Shown: piece by piece, positions 46,247 to 54,610 of the stretch | How the letters are laid out: the number at the start of each line of letters is the position of its first letter | How positions within the stretch are numbered: position 1 is the stretch's first letter | Assembly (NCBI GenBank): GCA_020830965.2 | Contig: JACCFC020000002.1 | Coordinates: forward strand, 124,001-188,000 | Source of the DNA: Neisseriaceae bacterium TC5R-5 | Lineage (GTDB): Bacteria > Pseudomonadota > Gammaproteobacteria > Burkholderiales > Chromobacteriaceae | Length of the DNA stretch: 64,000 nt | Direction of reading: 5' to 3' | The notes under the pieces: generated by a model | What the model saw: the letters and a program-made list of their open reading frames with translations, nothing else | Databases searched by the model: none | Told to the model about the DNA's origin: nothing | Made by a program: the position numbers and the translations under genes

Positions 46247-47230
46247 CTAATCCGCCAAACCAAGCCGCTCCGCAGCCGGATAGGCCGACATGAACGCCAG
46301 AAAATGCTCAACAAATGCCGACTCAAGCGGACTAAACACCCGCTCCTTGTGCCACATTAAATAAATGTCCACATCGGCCACGCCTTGTTGTGGCGGTAAA
46401 CGCCACAAACGTTGCTGATTACTCTTTGTCGCCAGCAAATGTGACGGTAAAGCACCAATACCATAACCCGCAAAAATCAAACGCTCCACCTCGTCCAGAC
46501 TGGATGAAGTCGCCACAATCTGACCACGAAATCCTGCTTGCTCGCGAAAAATGGTCAGCGGGGACAGATAATCGCCAATCTGATCACTGCTAAAACTGAC
46601 GAAGTTCTCGGCCAATAAGTCAGCCAAGCCAAGATCAGCTACGCCGAACAAAGGATGATGACGACCACAGTACAAGGCATAACGCTGCGGAAATATGCAA
46701 GTTTGCTCCAGTTTGGCAACCGGAAAGCGCGAAAGGCACAAACCCAGGCTGGCTGTTTTCTGCAACAGGGAATGTATGATATCGGAACTACGCATCACCT
46801 CCAGACGTAGCTCCACTCGCGGATAACGCCGATGAAACTCGGCCAGACACCTATCATAAACAGCAGACTCAATACGGCTTACCGTCAACAAAACCAGTAA
46901 GCCGCTCACATCCCCTTGCCCAGCAGCCAAGCCCACACCCAAACGCGAAACCGCTCCCTGCACCTCACCGGCAATGCGATAAACCTCCTCGCCTGCTGGC
47001 GTCAACACAAACTGCTGCGGTGTGCGCTTGGAGATTAAACGCACCCCTAAATAAGCCTCTAGGCGCTGCAAAGAGCGACTCACCGCTGGCTGGGTTAAAC
47101 ATAGCTTCGCTGCCGCTCGGCTGATTCCGCGCTGCTCGACAATAACCAGATAAGTGCGTAGTAAATTCCAATCCAGCCGGTGGTTGAGCGCACCCAATAT
47201 GGCCTCTCGGTTTACAGGTGATTGATCCAT
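46247..47230 (-). CDS. LysR-family transcriptional regulator
   Basis: A 327-residue LysR regulator. The helix-turn-helix (GISRAAAKLCLTQPAVSRSLQRLEAYLG, in outline) is near the N-terminus, followed by a substrate-binding-type effector domain. It is the last gene of a minus-strand unit with an acetylpolyamine deacetylase-like gene and an MHS transporter, and may control them and the divergent agmatinase-like gene. TTG 47266, overlapping the upstream stop (TTGA), is an alternative start. The ligand is unknown. Confidence 0.88.
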   Translation of the reverse strand: MDQSPVNREAILGALNHRLDWNLLRTYLVIVEQRGISRAAAKLCLTQPAVSRSLQRLEAYLGVRLISKRTPQQFVLTPAGEEVYRIAGEVQGAVSRLGVGLAAGQGDVSGLLVLLTVSRIESAVYDRCLAEFHRRYPRVELRLEVMRSSDIIHSLLQKTASLGLCLSRFPVAKLEQTCIFPQRYALYCGRHHPLFGVADLGLADLLAENFVSFSSDQIGDYLSPLTIFREQAGFRGQIVATSSSLDEVERLIFAGYGIGALPSHLLATKSNQQRLWRLPPQQGVADVDIYLMWHKERVFSPLESAFVEHFLAFMSAYPAAERLGLAD

Positions 47231-47262
47231 GCTTTGCTTGATAGCGCGGGCAAGCGTCAGCG

Positions 47263-48294
47263 TCAAGCCAGTTGGGGTTCCAGTCCCTGAAAAAACGCCC
47301 GGGCGTTCGCGCTTAAGCTATCCAGATGATAGCCCCCCTCCTGCACAATTACCGTAGGCAGACTCAGGGCCGCCACCTGCTCGCCCAAGGCCGCAAAGCC
47401 CTGACTGGATACCGATACCTTGGACTGTGGGTCTTGCTCATAAATATCAAAGCCTAGCGACAGTACCACCGCGTCTGCACCAAAATCACGGATAGCCGCC
47501 ATCCCCTGTGCCAATTGCTGGAAAAACACCGACTCATTGCTACCATGTGGCATAGGTAAATTCAGGTTATATCCCAAGCCCTGCCCACTGCCCTGCTCAT
47601 CAGCAAAACCCGCCACGACAGGATAAAAATTGGTTGGGTCACCGTGAATGGATACATACAAAACATCATCACGCTGGTAAAAAATCTCCTGAATTCCCTG
47701 ACCATGGTGCATATCCGTATCCAGGATAGCCACGCGACGATAAGTACCACGCAACACCTCAGCAGCAATCGCGGCATTATTCAAATAACAAAAGCCACCG
47801 GCTGCCTCGGCGCGCGCATGGTGCCCCGGCGGACGGCATAAAGCATAAGCAAAGCGCTCGCCAGCCAACACCGTCTCCGCCGCCGCTACAGCGGCCTGTG
47901 CCGACCAATAAGCAGCCTGCCAAGTATCCTTGCCCACCGGGCAACTACCATCCAGCAAATACTTGGCCGCCTGCGCCAGAATGCCCCGAGCAGCATTCGG
48001 CTCACGCACAAACACATTGGACATCACCTCCTCACCCCAGTCCTCACCCACCGCATGCCAAGCCGCATAGGCTTGTTGCAAGAACTGCAAATAGGCCATG
48101 CTGTGCACAGCCGTTAATGGTGACCAACCATAATCAGTCGGTTGCAACAAAGGTAAGCCCAAGCTCTGTACCGCCTCCAGCAACGCTTCTGCCCGTTGAG
48201 GCACCTCCTGTGGAGTACGCATTTGGCCGCGTGAAAAATAGCTTTGCGGATGATGCAAATGCTGGGCCGGATGAAAAAAAGTTTTAATCATCAT
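47263..48294 (-). CDS. Histone-deacetylase-family amidohydrolase (acetylpolyamine type)
   Basis: A 343-residue zinc enzyme of the HDAC/acetylpolyamine amidohydrolase family. Active-site segments are RPPGHHARAEAAGGFCYLNN, LDTDMHHGQGIQ, and SLGFDIYEQDP, holding the catalytic histidine pair and the zinc ligands. Bacterial members deacetylate acetylputrescine, acetylcadaverine or related amides. Neighbours (MHS transporter, agmatinase-like) fit polyamine use. AGGATGTG precedes the two consecutive ATG codons (48294/48291). Confidence 0.9.
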   Translation of the reverse strand: MMIKTFFHPAQHLHHPQSYFSRGQMRTPQEVPQRAEALLEAVQSLGLPLLQPTDYGWSPLTAVHSMAYLQFLQQAYAAWHAVGEDWGEEVMSNVFVREPNAARGILAQAAKYLLDGSCPVGKDTWQAAYWSAQAAVAAAETVLAGERFAYALCRPPGHHARAEAAGGFCYLNNAAIAAEVLRGTYRRVAILDTDMHHGQGIQEIFYQRDDVLYVSIHGDPTNFYPVVAGFADEQGSGQGLGYNLNLPMPHGSNESVFFQQLAQGMAAIRDFGADAVVLSLGFDIYEQDPQSKVSVSSQGFAALGEQVAALSLPTVIVQEGGYHLDSLSANARAFFQGLEPQLA

Positions 48295-48308
48295 CACATC
48301 CTGTTTAT

Positions 48309-49613
48309 TTAATATTGATCCGCATGGCGATGACGCAGCAAATCCAAAGCCACAATAGACAACAAAGACACGCCAGCCATCACCGAATAAAACACCGCCA
48401 ATGGCCACCACTCACCCTGGAAACGCTGCGCCAGAATCGTCCCCACCAAGGGTGTCAAGCCACCGGCTATCGCACCACATACCTGATAAGACAAGGAAAT
48501 ACCGGTGTAACGCACCCGCGTAGCAAACACACCACTGACAAAACCGGCAATCACTGAATAAAAACTCGCCAAACACACCACGCACAGCGCAATACCCGTC
48601 ACCATCAGCGCCAGACTACCGGTGCTCACCCCCTGCTTGACCAGTAAAAACATCGGATAAGGGGATAGCACCGCCAGCAGCGCCGACCATTTCAAAAAGC
48701 GCGCCGCGCCGATTTTCTGCGCCCACAAAGCTGCCAGAGGCTGAATCAGCAACTGGATAAACGCGACGTAAAACAATGCACTCAAAATCACCGACTTGGC
48801 CAAGCCCAAATATTCGGTGGTAAAAACAATCATGAAGGTATTGGTGAAATACACCCCGGCAATCCCGATCGTGTTAGCACCAATACACAGCAATAACAGC
48901 GGCCACGCCGTTTGCACCACCTCCACCAAAGGTGGCTTGCTGGCTTTTTGTGTGGCTCGGCTTTCCTCAAACTCCGGCGACTCACTCACGCCCAAGCGAA
49001 TCAACAAACCAATCAGCAACAAAGCCGCACTCGCCAAAAAGGGCAAACGCCAGCCATAGTCCAAAAAGCTTTGCTGATCCATGCTGCTCACCAGCTTGAA
49101 CGCTAACAAAGACAAAATTAAACCCGCAGGGCTGCCCAACTGAGCAAACGATGCAAACAAAGTACGGCGCTCCTTGCCGGCATGCTCGCCAGCCATCAAC
49201 ACCGCGCCACCCCACTCACCACCAACAGCCACCCCCTGCACCACACGCAGCAGCACCAGCAGTATTGGCGCCCATAGGCCAATCTGCTGATAAGTCGGCA
49301 ACAGCCCGATACACACCGTCGCCACCCCCATCATCACCAGCGTGATCACCAATGACTGCTTACGCCCCAATTTGTCACCAAAATGTCCAAACAACACCCC
49401 ACCCAAGGGCCGGGCGAAGAAGCCGACCGCGAAAGTACCCAATGCCGCCAAGCGGCTCAAAAAAGGATCTCCTGGCGGGAAAAATATCTGGCCAAACACC
49501 AACGCCGCGGCGGTGCCGTAGATATAAAAGTCGTACCACTCAATCATCGTGCCAATAAACGCGGCCAAACCCGCTCGCTTTGGCTGCCTCGCCACACCTG
49601 TCTCTGAAGCCAT
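48309..49613 (-). CDS. MHS-family MFS transporter
   Basis: A 434-residue inner-membrane transporter with twelve predicted helices. The opening AAFIGTMIEWYDFYIYGTAAALVF and LGRKQSLVITLVMMG place it in the metabolite:H+ symporter (MHS) group, with ProP, KgtP and ShiA. The first block GHFGDKLGRK is the MFS A motif. Substrate cannot be predicted; the operon suggests a polyamine or acetylated derivative. ATG 49613 follows GGGAGA by nine bases. Confidence 0.9.
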   Translation of the reverse strand: MASETGVARQPKRAGLAAFIGTMIEWYDFYIYGTAAALVFGQIFFPPGDPFLSRLAALGTFAVGFFARPLGGVLFGHFGDKLGRKQSLVITLVMMGVATVCIGLLPTYQQIGLWAPILLVLLRVVQGVAVGGEWGGAVLMAGEHAGKERRTLFASFAQLGSPAGLILSLLAFKLVSSMDQQSFLDYGWRLPFLASAALLLIGLLIRLGVSESPEFEESRATQKASKPPLVEVVQTAWPLLLLCIGANTIGIAGVYFTNTFMIVFTTEYLGLAKSVILSALFYVAFIQLLIQPLAALWAQKIGAARFLKWSALLAVLSPYPMFLLVKQGVSTGSLALMVTGIALCVVCLASFYSVIAGFVSGVFATRVRYTGISLSYQVCGAIAGGLTPLVGTILAQRFQGEWWPLAVFYSVMAGVSLLSIVALDLLRHRHADQY

Positions 49614-49929
49614 CAAACTATTCTCCCTCATCATTATTTATTTGGATGGCACCACCACCCAGCTACGCCAGTCTCAAACAGCCCTTATTGCGGCTGCTAG
49701 CGTGTCGCTATATCACTCGGCCAAGGAAATAATGTCAAATCACGAATTATCATTCTCACTATGTTTCAAATTCATAAACACATCAGCTCGCCTCTTGTAC
49801 TCCGAACCAGCACACGGCACACTCTGCCCCTGCACCAACAGGGTGCAGCAGCCTCAAACCGTCGGCTGTTCATCTGCACGGTAAGCGCGGCCAAGCAGCC
49901 TGCGCACTATCGACTACTTGGGTAGGGCC
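49614..49929. other. Divergent promoter region of the polyamine-type module
   Basis: About 316 bases between divergent genes, with no convincing gene. A perfect inverted repeat CTGCACC (49830-49836)/GGTGCAG (49842-49848) is a candidate regulator site. GGTAGGG near 49921 is the ribosome site of the agmatinase-like gene. Confidence 0.55.
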
Positions 49930-50898
49930 ATGACCGAAGCAACCATCCTGGGCGACGGCGCCATCCGCCGTCAGAGCCTGCTGGGCTCCTCCATTGAAAA
50001 CACCTACGCCGGTGTACTCTCCTTTATGCGCCGCAACTACAGCCGCGACTTAAGCGGTGCCGATGTGGTGATATCCGGCATTCCCTTAGACTTATCCACC
50101 ACCTTCCGCTCCGGTGCCCGACTAGGGCCGCAAGCGATTCGAGCCGCCAGCGTACAACTTGCTGAACTCAACCCCTTCCCCTGGGGCTTTAACCTCTTTG
50201 ATGACCTGGCCGTCATCGACTACGGCGACTGCTGGTTTGATGCACACAACCCGCTCACCATCAAACCCAGCATCATCGAACACGCACGCACCATCCTCGC
50301 CTCCGGAGCCAAAATGCTTACCTTGGGCGGCGATCACTTCATCACCTACCCACTGCTGATTGCGCATGCCGAAAAATACGGCAAGCCGCTGGCCTTGCTG
50401 CATTTTGATGCGCATTGCGATACCTGGCAGGATGATGAACCGGACAGTCTCAACCACGGCACCATGTTCTACAAAGCCATCAAAGAAGGGCTGATCGACC
50501 CGAAGAAATCTGTGCAAGTGGGGATACGTACCTGGAATGAAGACTTTATGGGGACAAATATTATCGATGCCCCGTGGGTGCATGATCACGGCACCGACGC
50601 CACCCTCCAGCGCATCAAACAATGCCTTGGTGATAACCCGGTGTATCTGACTTTTGATATCGACTGCCTAGACCCGGCTTTTGCACCCGGCACCGGCACA
50701 CCCGTTCCTGGCGGCCTGAGTAGCGCACAAGCGCTGAAAATTGTGCGTAGCCTAGGCGACCTCAACATCATCGGTATGGATGTTGTCGAAGTGGCACCGG
50801 CCTATGACCAAAGCGAAGTCACCGCCATTGCAGCGGCCCACCTTGCCTGTGACATGCTGTGCTTACTGCGCAATCGTAAACTGGCAGGACAACTGTAG
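49930..50898 (+). CDS. speB: Agmatinase/ureohydrolase-family enzyme
   Basis: A 322-residue binuclear manganese ureohydrolase. The metal motifs are GGDHF, HFDAHCDTW and TFDIDCLDPAFAPGTG. The substrate loop and PGGLSSAQALKIVR agree with agmatinase (agmatine to putrescine plus urea); guanidinobutyrase or a related guanidino hydrolase is also possible. It is divergent from the transporter-deacetylase-LysR unit. ATG 49930 has GGTAGGG upstream. A terminator follows. Confidence 0.88.
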   Translation: MTEATILGDGAIRRQSLLGSSIENTYAGVLSFMRRNYSRDLSGADVVISGIPLDLSTTFRSGARLGPQAIRAASVQLAELNPFPWGFNLFDDLAVIDYGDCWFDAHNPLTIKPSIIEHARTILASGAKMLTLGGDHFITYPLLIAHAEKYGKPLALLHFDAHCDTWQDDEPDSLNHGTMFYKAIKEGLIDPKKSVQVGIRTWNEDFMGTNIIDAPWVHDHGTDATLQRIKQCLGDNPVYLTFDIDCLDPAFAPGTGTPVPGGLSSAQALKIVRSLGDLNIIGMDVVEVAPAYDQSEVTAIAAAHLACDMLCLLRNRKLAGQL

Positions 50899-50910
50899 CA
50901 GCACACAATA

Positions 50911-50940
50911 AAACAGGGGCGTAGCAACGCCCCTGTTTTA
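50911..50940 (+). terminator. Terminator of the agmatinase-like gene
   Basis: AAACAGGGGCG pairs with CGCCCCTGTTT around a six-base loop, 12 bases after the stop codon; the stem itself ends in a T run. Confidence 0.88.
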
Positions 50941-50958
50941 TCACGGTTGCCAAATAAC

Positions 50959-51315
50959 TTACTGATCTTGATCCTGCATTTTCTGGCGACGATTACGCCA
51001 GGAGCCCGGCCGCTCATCTGCCGAATCAGAAAAAGACACCCCATCAGGCCGGGCCACATCATGCTGCGCCTCTGCTGCCTGTGGATGAGCATGGACTTGC
51101 CCTGGCGCTAAATCGCCATTTTGCATCGCCGCACGCAAACGTAAATTGCGTAAACGCCGAGACTCCCGGCGACACTCAGCGGCAGCTCGGTCACAATCAC
51201 GCGGCGAAACCGGACGAGCAGCCGACTCAACCGGAGCAGAGCCCACCTCCTCCGCACGCAACAGCGACGGAGACACCGCACACAAAGAGAGCAAAACAAG
51301 CGGAACAATCTTCAC
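50959..51315 (-). CDS. Exported hypothetical protein, Arg/Glu-rich
   Basis: A 118-residue protein with a signal peptide (cut near LLRAEE) and a mature part rich in Arg, Ala and Glu (DCDRAAAECRRESRRLRNLRLR), with two cysteines six residues apart. I do not recognise a family. It is convergent with the agmatinase-like gene. Codon use is normal. The AGGAG ribosome site lies just upstream of ATG 51315. Confidence 0.65.
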   Translation of the reverse strand: MKIVPLVLLSLCAVSPSLLRAEEVGSAPVESAARPVSPRDCDRAAAECRRESRRLRNLRLRAAMQNGDLAPGQVHAHPQAAEAQHDVARPDGVSFSDSADERPGSWRNRRQKMQDQDQ

Positions 51316-51798
51316 AACCGAACTCCTAAAGCAGCGACAGCCAGACGAAACATCATCTATTACACGGCGGCTACCATGTCATACAGTATAAACACAGCCA
51401 TTTTAACGATCTCTGCATTAAACACTTTGATTTATTAACGTTTTTAAGCAGCGCTCGGGTTTTAGGCTCAATGCTTTTTACATCATTGTTGAAACCCGCA
51501 CTAATTTTACACAGCCCATCCCACAACGACCAGCCAGTTTATTCCATATCAACATAGCAAAATAAACCAGCCAAGCCGAATTCACCCCAGCAACAAAGCC
51601 TAGTCGGCACCGATGCACGAACCTTTCACATGATAGAAACCCTGAAATTCCTATAACGCGACCCTAGGCCGACAAATAGCACATCGCTTGCACCACAACG
51701 AATTGCTGGCCCCAGCCAGACCAACTCGGCGGTGCTTGACACTCCCCACTCAGCCTCGTACCCTTCCCACCATGCCGTCATACCAACGGCATTCGGGT
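51316..51798. other. Gene-poor region
   Basis: About 480 bases in which I see no convincing gene. Open frames in the right half have poor composition and no ribosome site. The left part is AT-rich and should contain the promoter of the exported hypothetical gene. The structured element begins at 51799. Confidence 0.5.
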
Positions 51799-51917
51799 TT
51801 AGAAGCCCGACCAACAGCGGATAAGCCAGCCTTATCCGAACTTGCCATTGCATGCCATACCGGGCAGGCCGTGGCACTGGGCCTTCGGGCCACCGGTTCT
51901 GTTGGACGGGCTTCTAA
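51799..51917 (+). other. Multi-hairpin structured element
   Basis: TTAGAAGCCCGACCAACAG (51799-51817) pairs with its complement at 51899-51917 with a single mismatch. Inside are a perfect hairpin CGGATAAG/CTTATCCG (51818-51825 and 51831-51838) and a GGCC-TTCG-GGCC tetraloop hairpin near 51880-51892. This is either a structured RNA (leader or small RNA) or a REP/MITE-like DNA repeat. It lies 71 bases before an unknown gene in the same direction. Confidence 0.6.
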
Positions 51918-51934
51918 CTGTGTCATGTGTCTGC

Positions 51935-51958
51935 CCCATCTGCGCTAGTGCAGATGGG
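51935..51958 (+). terminator. Hairpin ahead of the unknown gene
   Basis: CCCATCTGC (51935-51943) and GCAGATGGG (51950-51958) form a perfect nine-pair stem with a six-base loop. No T run follows, so it may be a leader hairpin rather than a terminator. Confidence 0.5.
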
Positions 51959-51987
51959 AGCCAGCTAAACGACTTAGGAGTCATAGC

Positions 51988-52335
51988 ATGTCAACACCGT
52001 TAGACGTTCTTGCCCCACTTGCTGCCCGTCAGGCCGTTATCGAACTCAGCCTGGAACTCGGTGCCTTGCACAGCCTGCATCAGCACCAATCCACCGATCA
52101 CATGCGTTTAGACCACCATTTACAACGCGCCCGCGCCTATCAACAAGTCATTGCCCATACCTTGAGCGATCATTTGAAAACGCTCAACGACACCCACTCG
52201 GCGTTTCAAGCGATGCTGCAATGTCTGAGAAAGCTGGAAGATGACCAATTAATCGCCAGTCAGGTACGGGTATTGTTCGAACCATTTGAGCAGCAGATCA
52301 ATAGGGCGGTACAGGGTTTGGAGGCGATGGTGTAA
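51988..52335 (+). CDS. Hypothetical helical protein
   Basis: A 115-residue protein with no signal peptide or membrane segment and a high helix propensity (LAARQAVIELSLELGALHSLHQHQS; DDQLIASQVRVLFEPFEQQINRAVQGL). I do not recognise a family. The AGGAG ribosome site lies 7 bases before ATG 51988. The strongly structured upstream sequence and REP-like palindromes downstream are its most unusual surroundings. Confidence 0.65.
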   Translation: MSTPLDVLAPLAARQAVIELSLELGALHSLHQHQSTDHMRLDHHLQRARAYQQVIAHTLSDHLKTLNDTHSAFQAMLQCLRKLEDDQLIASQVRVLFEPFEQQINRAVQGLEAMV

Positions 52336-52364
52336 TTGTTGGCGGGGGTTTGCGAGGGTTTATT

Positions 52365-52433
52365 GTAGAGACAAGGCATGCCTTGTCTCTACTGGCTGCC
52401 TTGTCTCTACGACTTGCATGCCTTGCGTCTACG
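52365..52433. repeat. REP-like palindrome with two partial copies
   Basis: A perfect 28-base palindrome (52365-52392) has half-site GTAGAGACAAGGCA. It is followed by GCCTTGTCTCTAC (52398-52410) and GCATGCCTTGCGTCTACGAC (52414-52433), giving three related arms. It lies in the gap between convergent genes, a typical place for REP-like elements. Confidence 0.75.
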
Positions 52434-52436
52434 ACT

Positions 52437-54299
52437 TTACAGCTCTACCTGTGCACCCAGTTCCACAACCCGGTTAGTAGGAATATGGAAAAAGTCGGTA
52501 GCGCGCATGGCATTTTTACTCATCCACACAAAAAGCTTCTCACGTGGGCGCGACATGCCAGGGCGATCGGTGGAAACAATCGTTTCCCGTGAGAGGAAGA
52601 ACGAGGTATCCATCAGCTCAAATGCCAACCCTTGCTCCTCACAGCTCGCCAGGATTTCCAGCACATTCGGTTCTTCCTTGAAACCATAACGAGCAGTTAA
52701 GCGCCAGAACGATGGGGACAGGCGCACAATTTCGATACGTTCCTGCTCCTCAATAAAAGGCACATCCTCGGTACGTACGGTCATCAGCATTACCCGTTCG
52801 TGCAGCACCTTATTATGTTTCAAGTTATGCAATAGGGCATGCGGAACACCATGCAAACTACTGGTCAGAAAGATAGCCGTACCGGACACCCGACTAGGTG
52901 GGTAAGCCTCCAGGTTTTCGATAAAGCTTTCTAAAGGCAAAGCCTGATCACGTAAACGCTGAAACAGCAATTCTCTTCCCTGCTTCCAAGTACTCATCAA
53001 AATAAAAATGAAGATACCAATCACTAAAGCCAACCAACCGCCATCAACCACCTTGTGAATGTTGGCGGCAAAAAAGGTTAGATCAATCACGGCGAACACC
53101 GAGGTTAGCCCTAAGGCTAACGGCAATGGCCAGCGCCAATTAACACGCGCAATCACAAAAAACAGGGTGGTCGTAATCAGCATGGTACCCGTCACCGCAA
53201 TACCATAGGCCGCAGCCAGATTAGAGGATGTTTTAAAGCTCACGACCACAACAACGACAGCAATCAGTAGGGCCCAATTGATAAAAGGCATGTAAATCTG
53301 GCCCATTTCCCTGACCGAAGTATGTTGTACTTCCAGCCGCGGGCAATAGCCTAGCAGCATGGCCTGCCGTGTTAAGGAGTAAGCACCGGAAATTACCGCT
53401 TGTGAGGCAATGACCGTCGCGAGCGTGGCCAGACCGATCATCGGCAATAGCGCCCACTCAGGAGAGAGTAGAAAGAAAGGGTTCTTGATAGCCGACGCAT
53501 CCTGCATCAGCAAAGCGCCTTGACCAAAATAATTGAGCGCCAAACCCGGTAACACCAGACTAAACCAGGCACGGCGAATAGGCGAACTGCCAAAGTGCCC
53601 CATATCTGCGTACAAAGCCTCAGCGCCGGTTAAGGCCAGTACCACCGAGCCAAAGGTGAGAAAGACGCCCCATCCATGATGATAAATAAAAGCAAAGGCA
53701 TAGTAAGGATTGATGGCATGCAGGATTGCCGGTTCTTGAGCAATTTGATACAAACCTAAGGCACCTAATACGCTGAACCATAACAACATGACCGGACCAA
53801 ATAGCAGGCCAATGCTAGCAGTACCAAAACGCTGCAGCAGAAACAGCGCCAATAGCACGCCGATTGCCATTGGCAGTACATAGCGTTCCATGCCAGGGGC
53901 GATTAACTCCATGCCTTCGGCGGCAGAGAGCACCGATACTGCCGGTGTAATAATCGCGTCACCATAGAATAATGAGGCACCGAATAAACCGAGTAACACC
54001 ACCTTCCAACGGGCAGAGTGTCTGATGTAACGACGCGCAAGCGCCATCAGCGACATGATGCCACCTTCGCCCCGATTGTCGGCTCGCAGAACAAAACAGA
54101 CGTATTTGATGGACACCACGAAGATGAGTGACCAAAAAATGAGTGACAGAATCCCCAGAATATTGGCGGAATTAATCGGCAGGTCACCAGAAAAGCATTC
54201 ACGCAAGGTATACAGTGGGCTGGTGCCGATATCGCCATAGACCACCCCAAGTGCTGCCAAGGTTAAACCTGCCATTGCCTGTTTTTTATGAGCCTGCAT
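52437..54299 (-). CDS. kup: Potassium uptake transporter Kup
   Basis: A 620-residue KUP/HAK/KT transporter with about twelve membrane helices and a C-terminal cytoplasmic domain. Family markers are LGVVYGDIGTSPLYTLREC, GEGGIMSLMALA, LFGASLFYGDAIITPAVSVL, and GAEALYADMGHFG. It imports potassium with protons. ATG 54299 has a CGGA site; ATG 54305 is also possible, and the open frame continues upstream without similarity. It is convergent with the small helical gene. Confidence 0.95.
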   Translation of the reverse strand: MQAHKKQAMAGLTLAALGVVYGDIGTSPLYTLRECFSGDLPINSANILGILSLIFWSLIFVVSIKYVCFVLRADNRGEGGIMSLMALARRYIRHSARWKVVLLGLFGASLFYGDAIITPAVSVLSAAEGMELIAPGMERYVLPMAIGVLLALFLLQRFGTASIGLLFGPVMLLWFSVLGALGLYQIAQEPAILHAINPYYAFAFIYHHGWGVFLTFGSVVLALTGAEALYADMGHFGSSPIRRAWFSLVLPGLALNYFGQGALLMQDASAIKNPFFLLSPEWALLPMIGLATLATVIASQAVISGAYSLTRQAMLLGYCPRLEVQHTSVREMGQIYMPFINWALLIAVVVVVVSFKTSSNLAAAYGIAVTGTMLITTTLFFVIARVNWRWPLPLALGLTSVFAVIDLTFFAANIHKVVDGGWLALVIGIFIFILMSTWKQGRELLFQRLRDQALPLESFIENLEAYPPSRVSGTAIFLTSSLHGVPHALLHNLKHNKVLHERVMLMTVRTEDVPFIEEQERIEIVRLSPSFWRLTARYGFKEEPNVLEILASCEEQGLAFELMDTSFFLSRETIVSTDRPGMSRPREKLFVWMSKNAMRATDFFHIPTNRVVELGAQVEL

Positions 54300-54545
54300 A
54301 AGCATCCGAAAAAGTGATTTGATACCAATGTTGCATAGCAACATGTTTGATGAATGGGCGCAGATTACTCCTGTGTTTGAGTCACGCCAAGTGGAAGGCC
54401 GCTTATTTTTATAAGCTGTACTTACTATACAAGCACTTGACAAGTTATCCATTCTTTTTTAATGCAAATAAACTAGCCTTGTAGCATGGGGAAGAATTGC
54501 CTATGGGTACAAATCAAGGCCTGGCCTTAAGGGCTGCACAGAAAC

Positions 54546-54575
54546 TTGGCCGCTTAGTGTGCTAAACGCTACAAT
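54546..54575 (+). promoter_or_regulatory. proS: Candidate sigma-70 promoter of proS
   Basis: TTGGCC (54546-54551) and TACAAT (54570-54575) are 18 bases apart, 36 bases before the proS ATG. Confidence 0.45.
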
Positions 54576-54610
54576 CAGCCCCTATTTAGCCGAATTAGCA
54601 AGGACGTACT

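Noticed and set aside
49549-49884. A 111-codon open frame on the plus strand.
   Set aside because: It begins inside the MHS transporter gene and covers the divergent promoter region, with no ribosome site or conserved features.
51626-51948. Open frames of 83 and 86 codons on opposite strands.
   Set aside because: They overlap the structured element and lack ribosome sites and recognisable domains.
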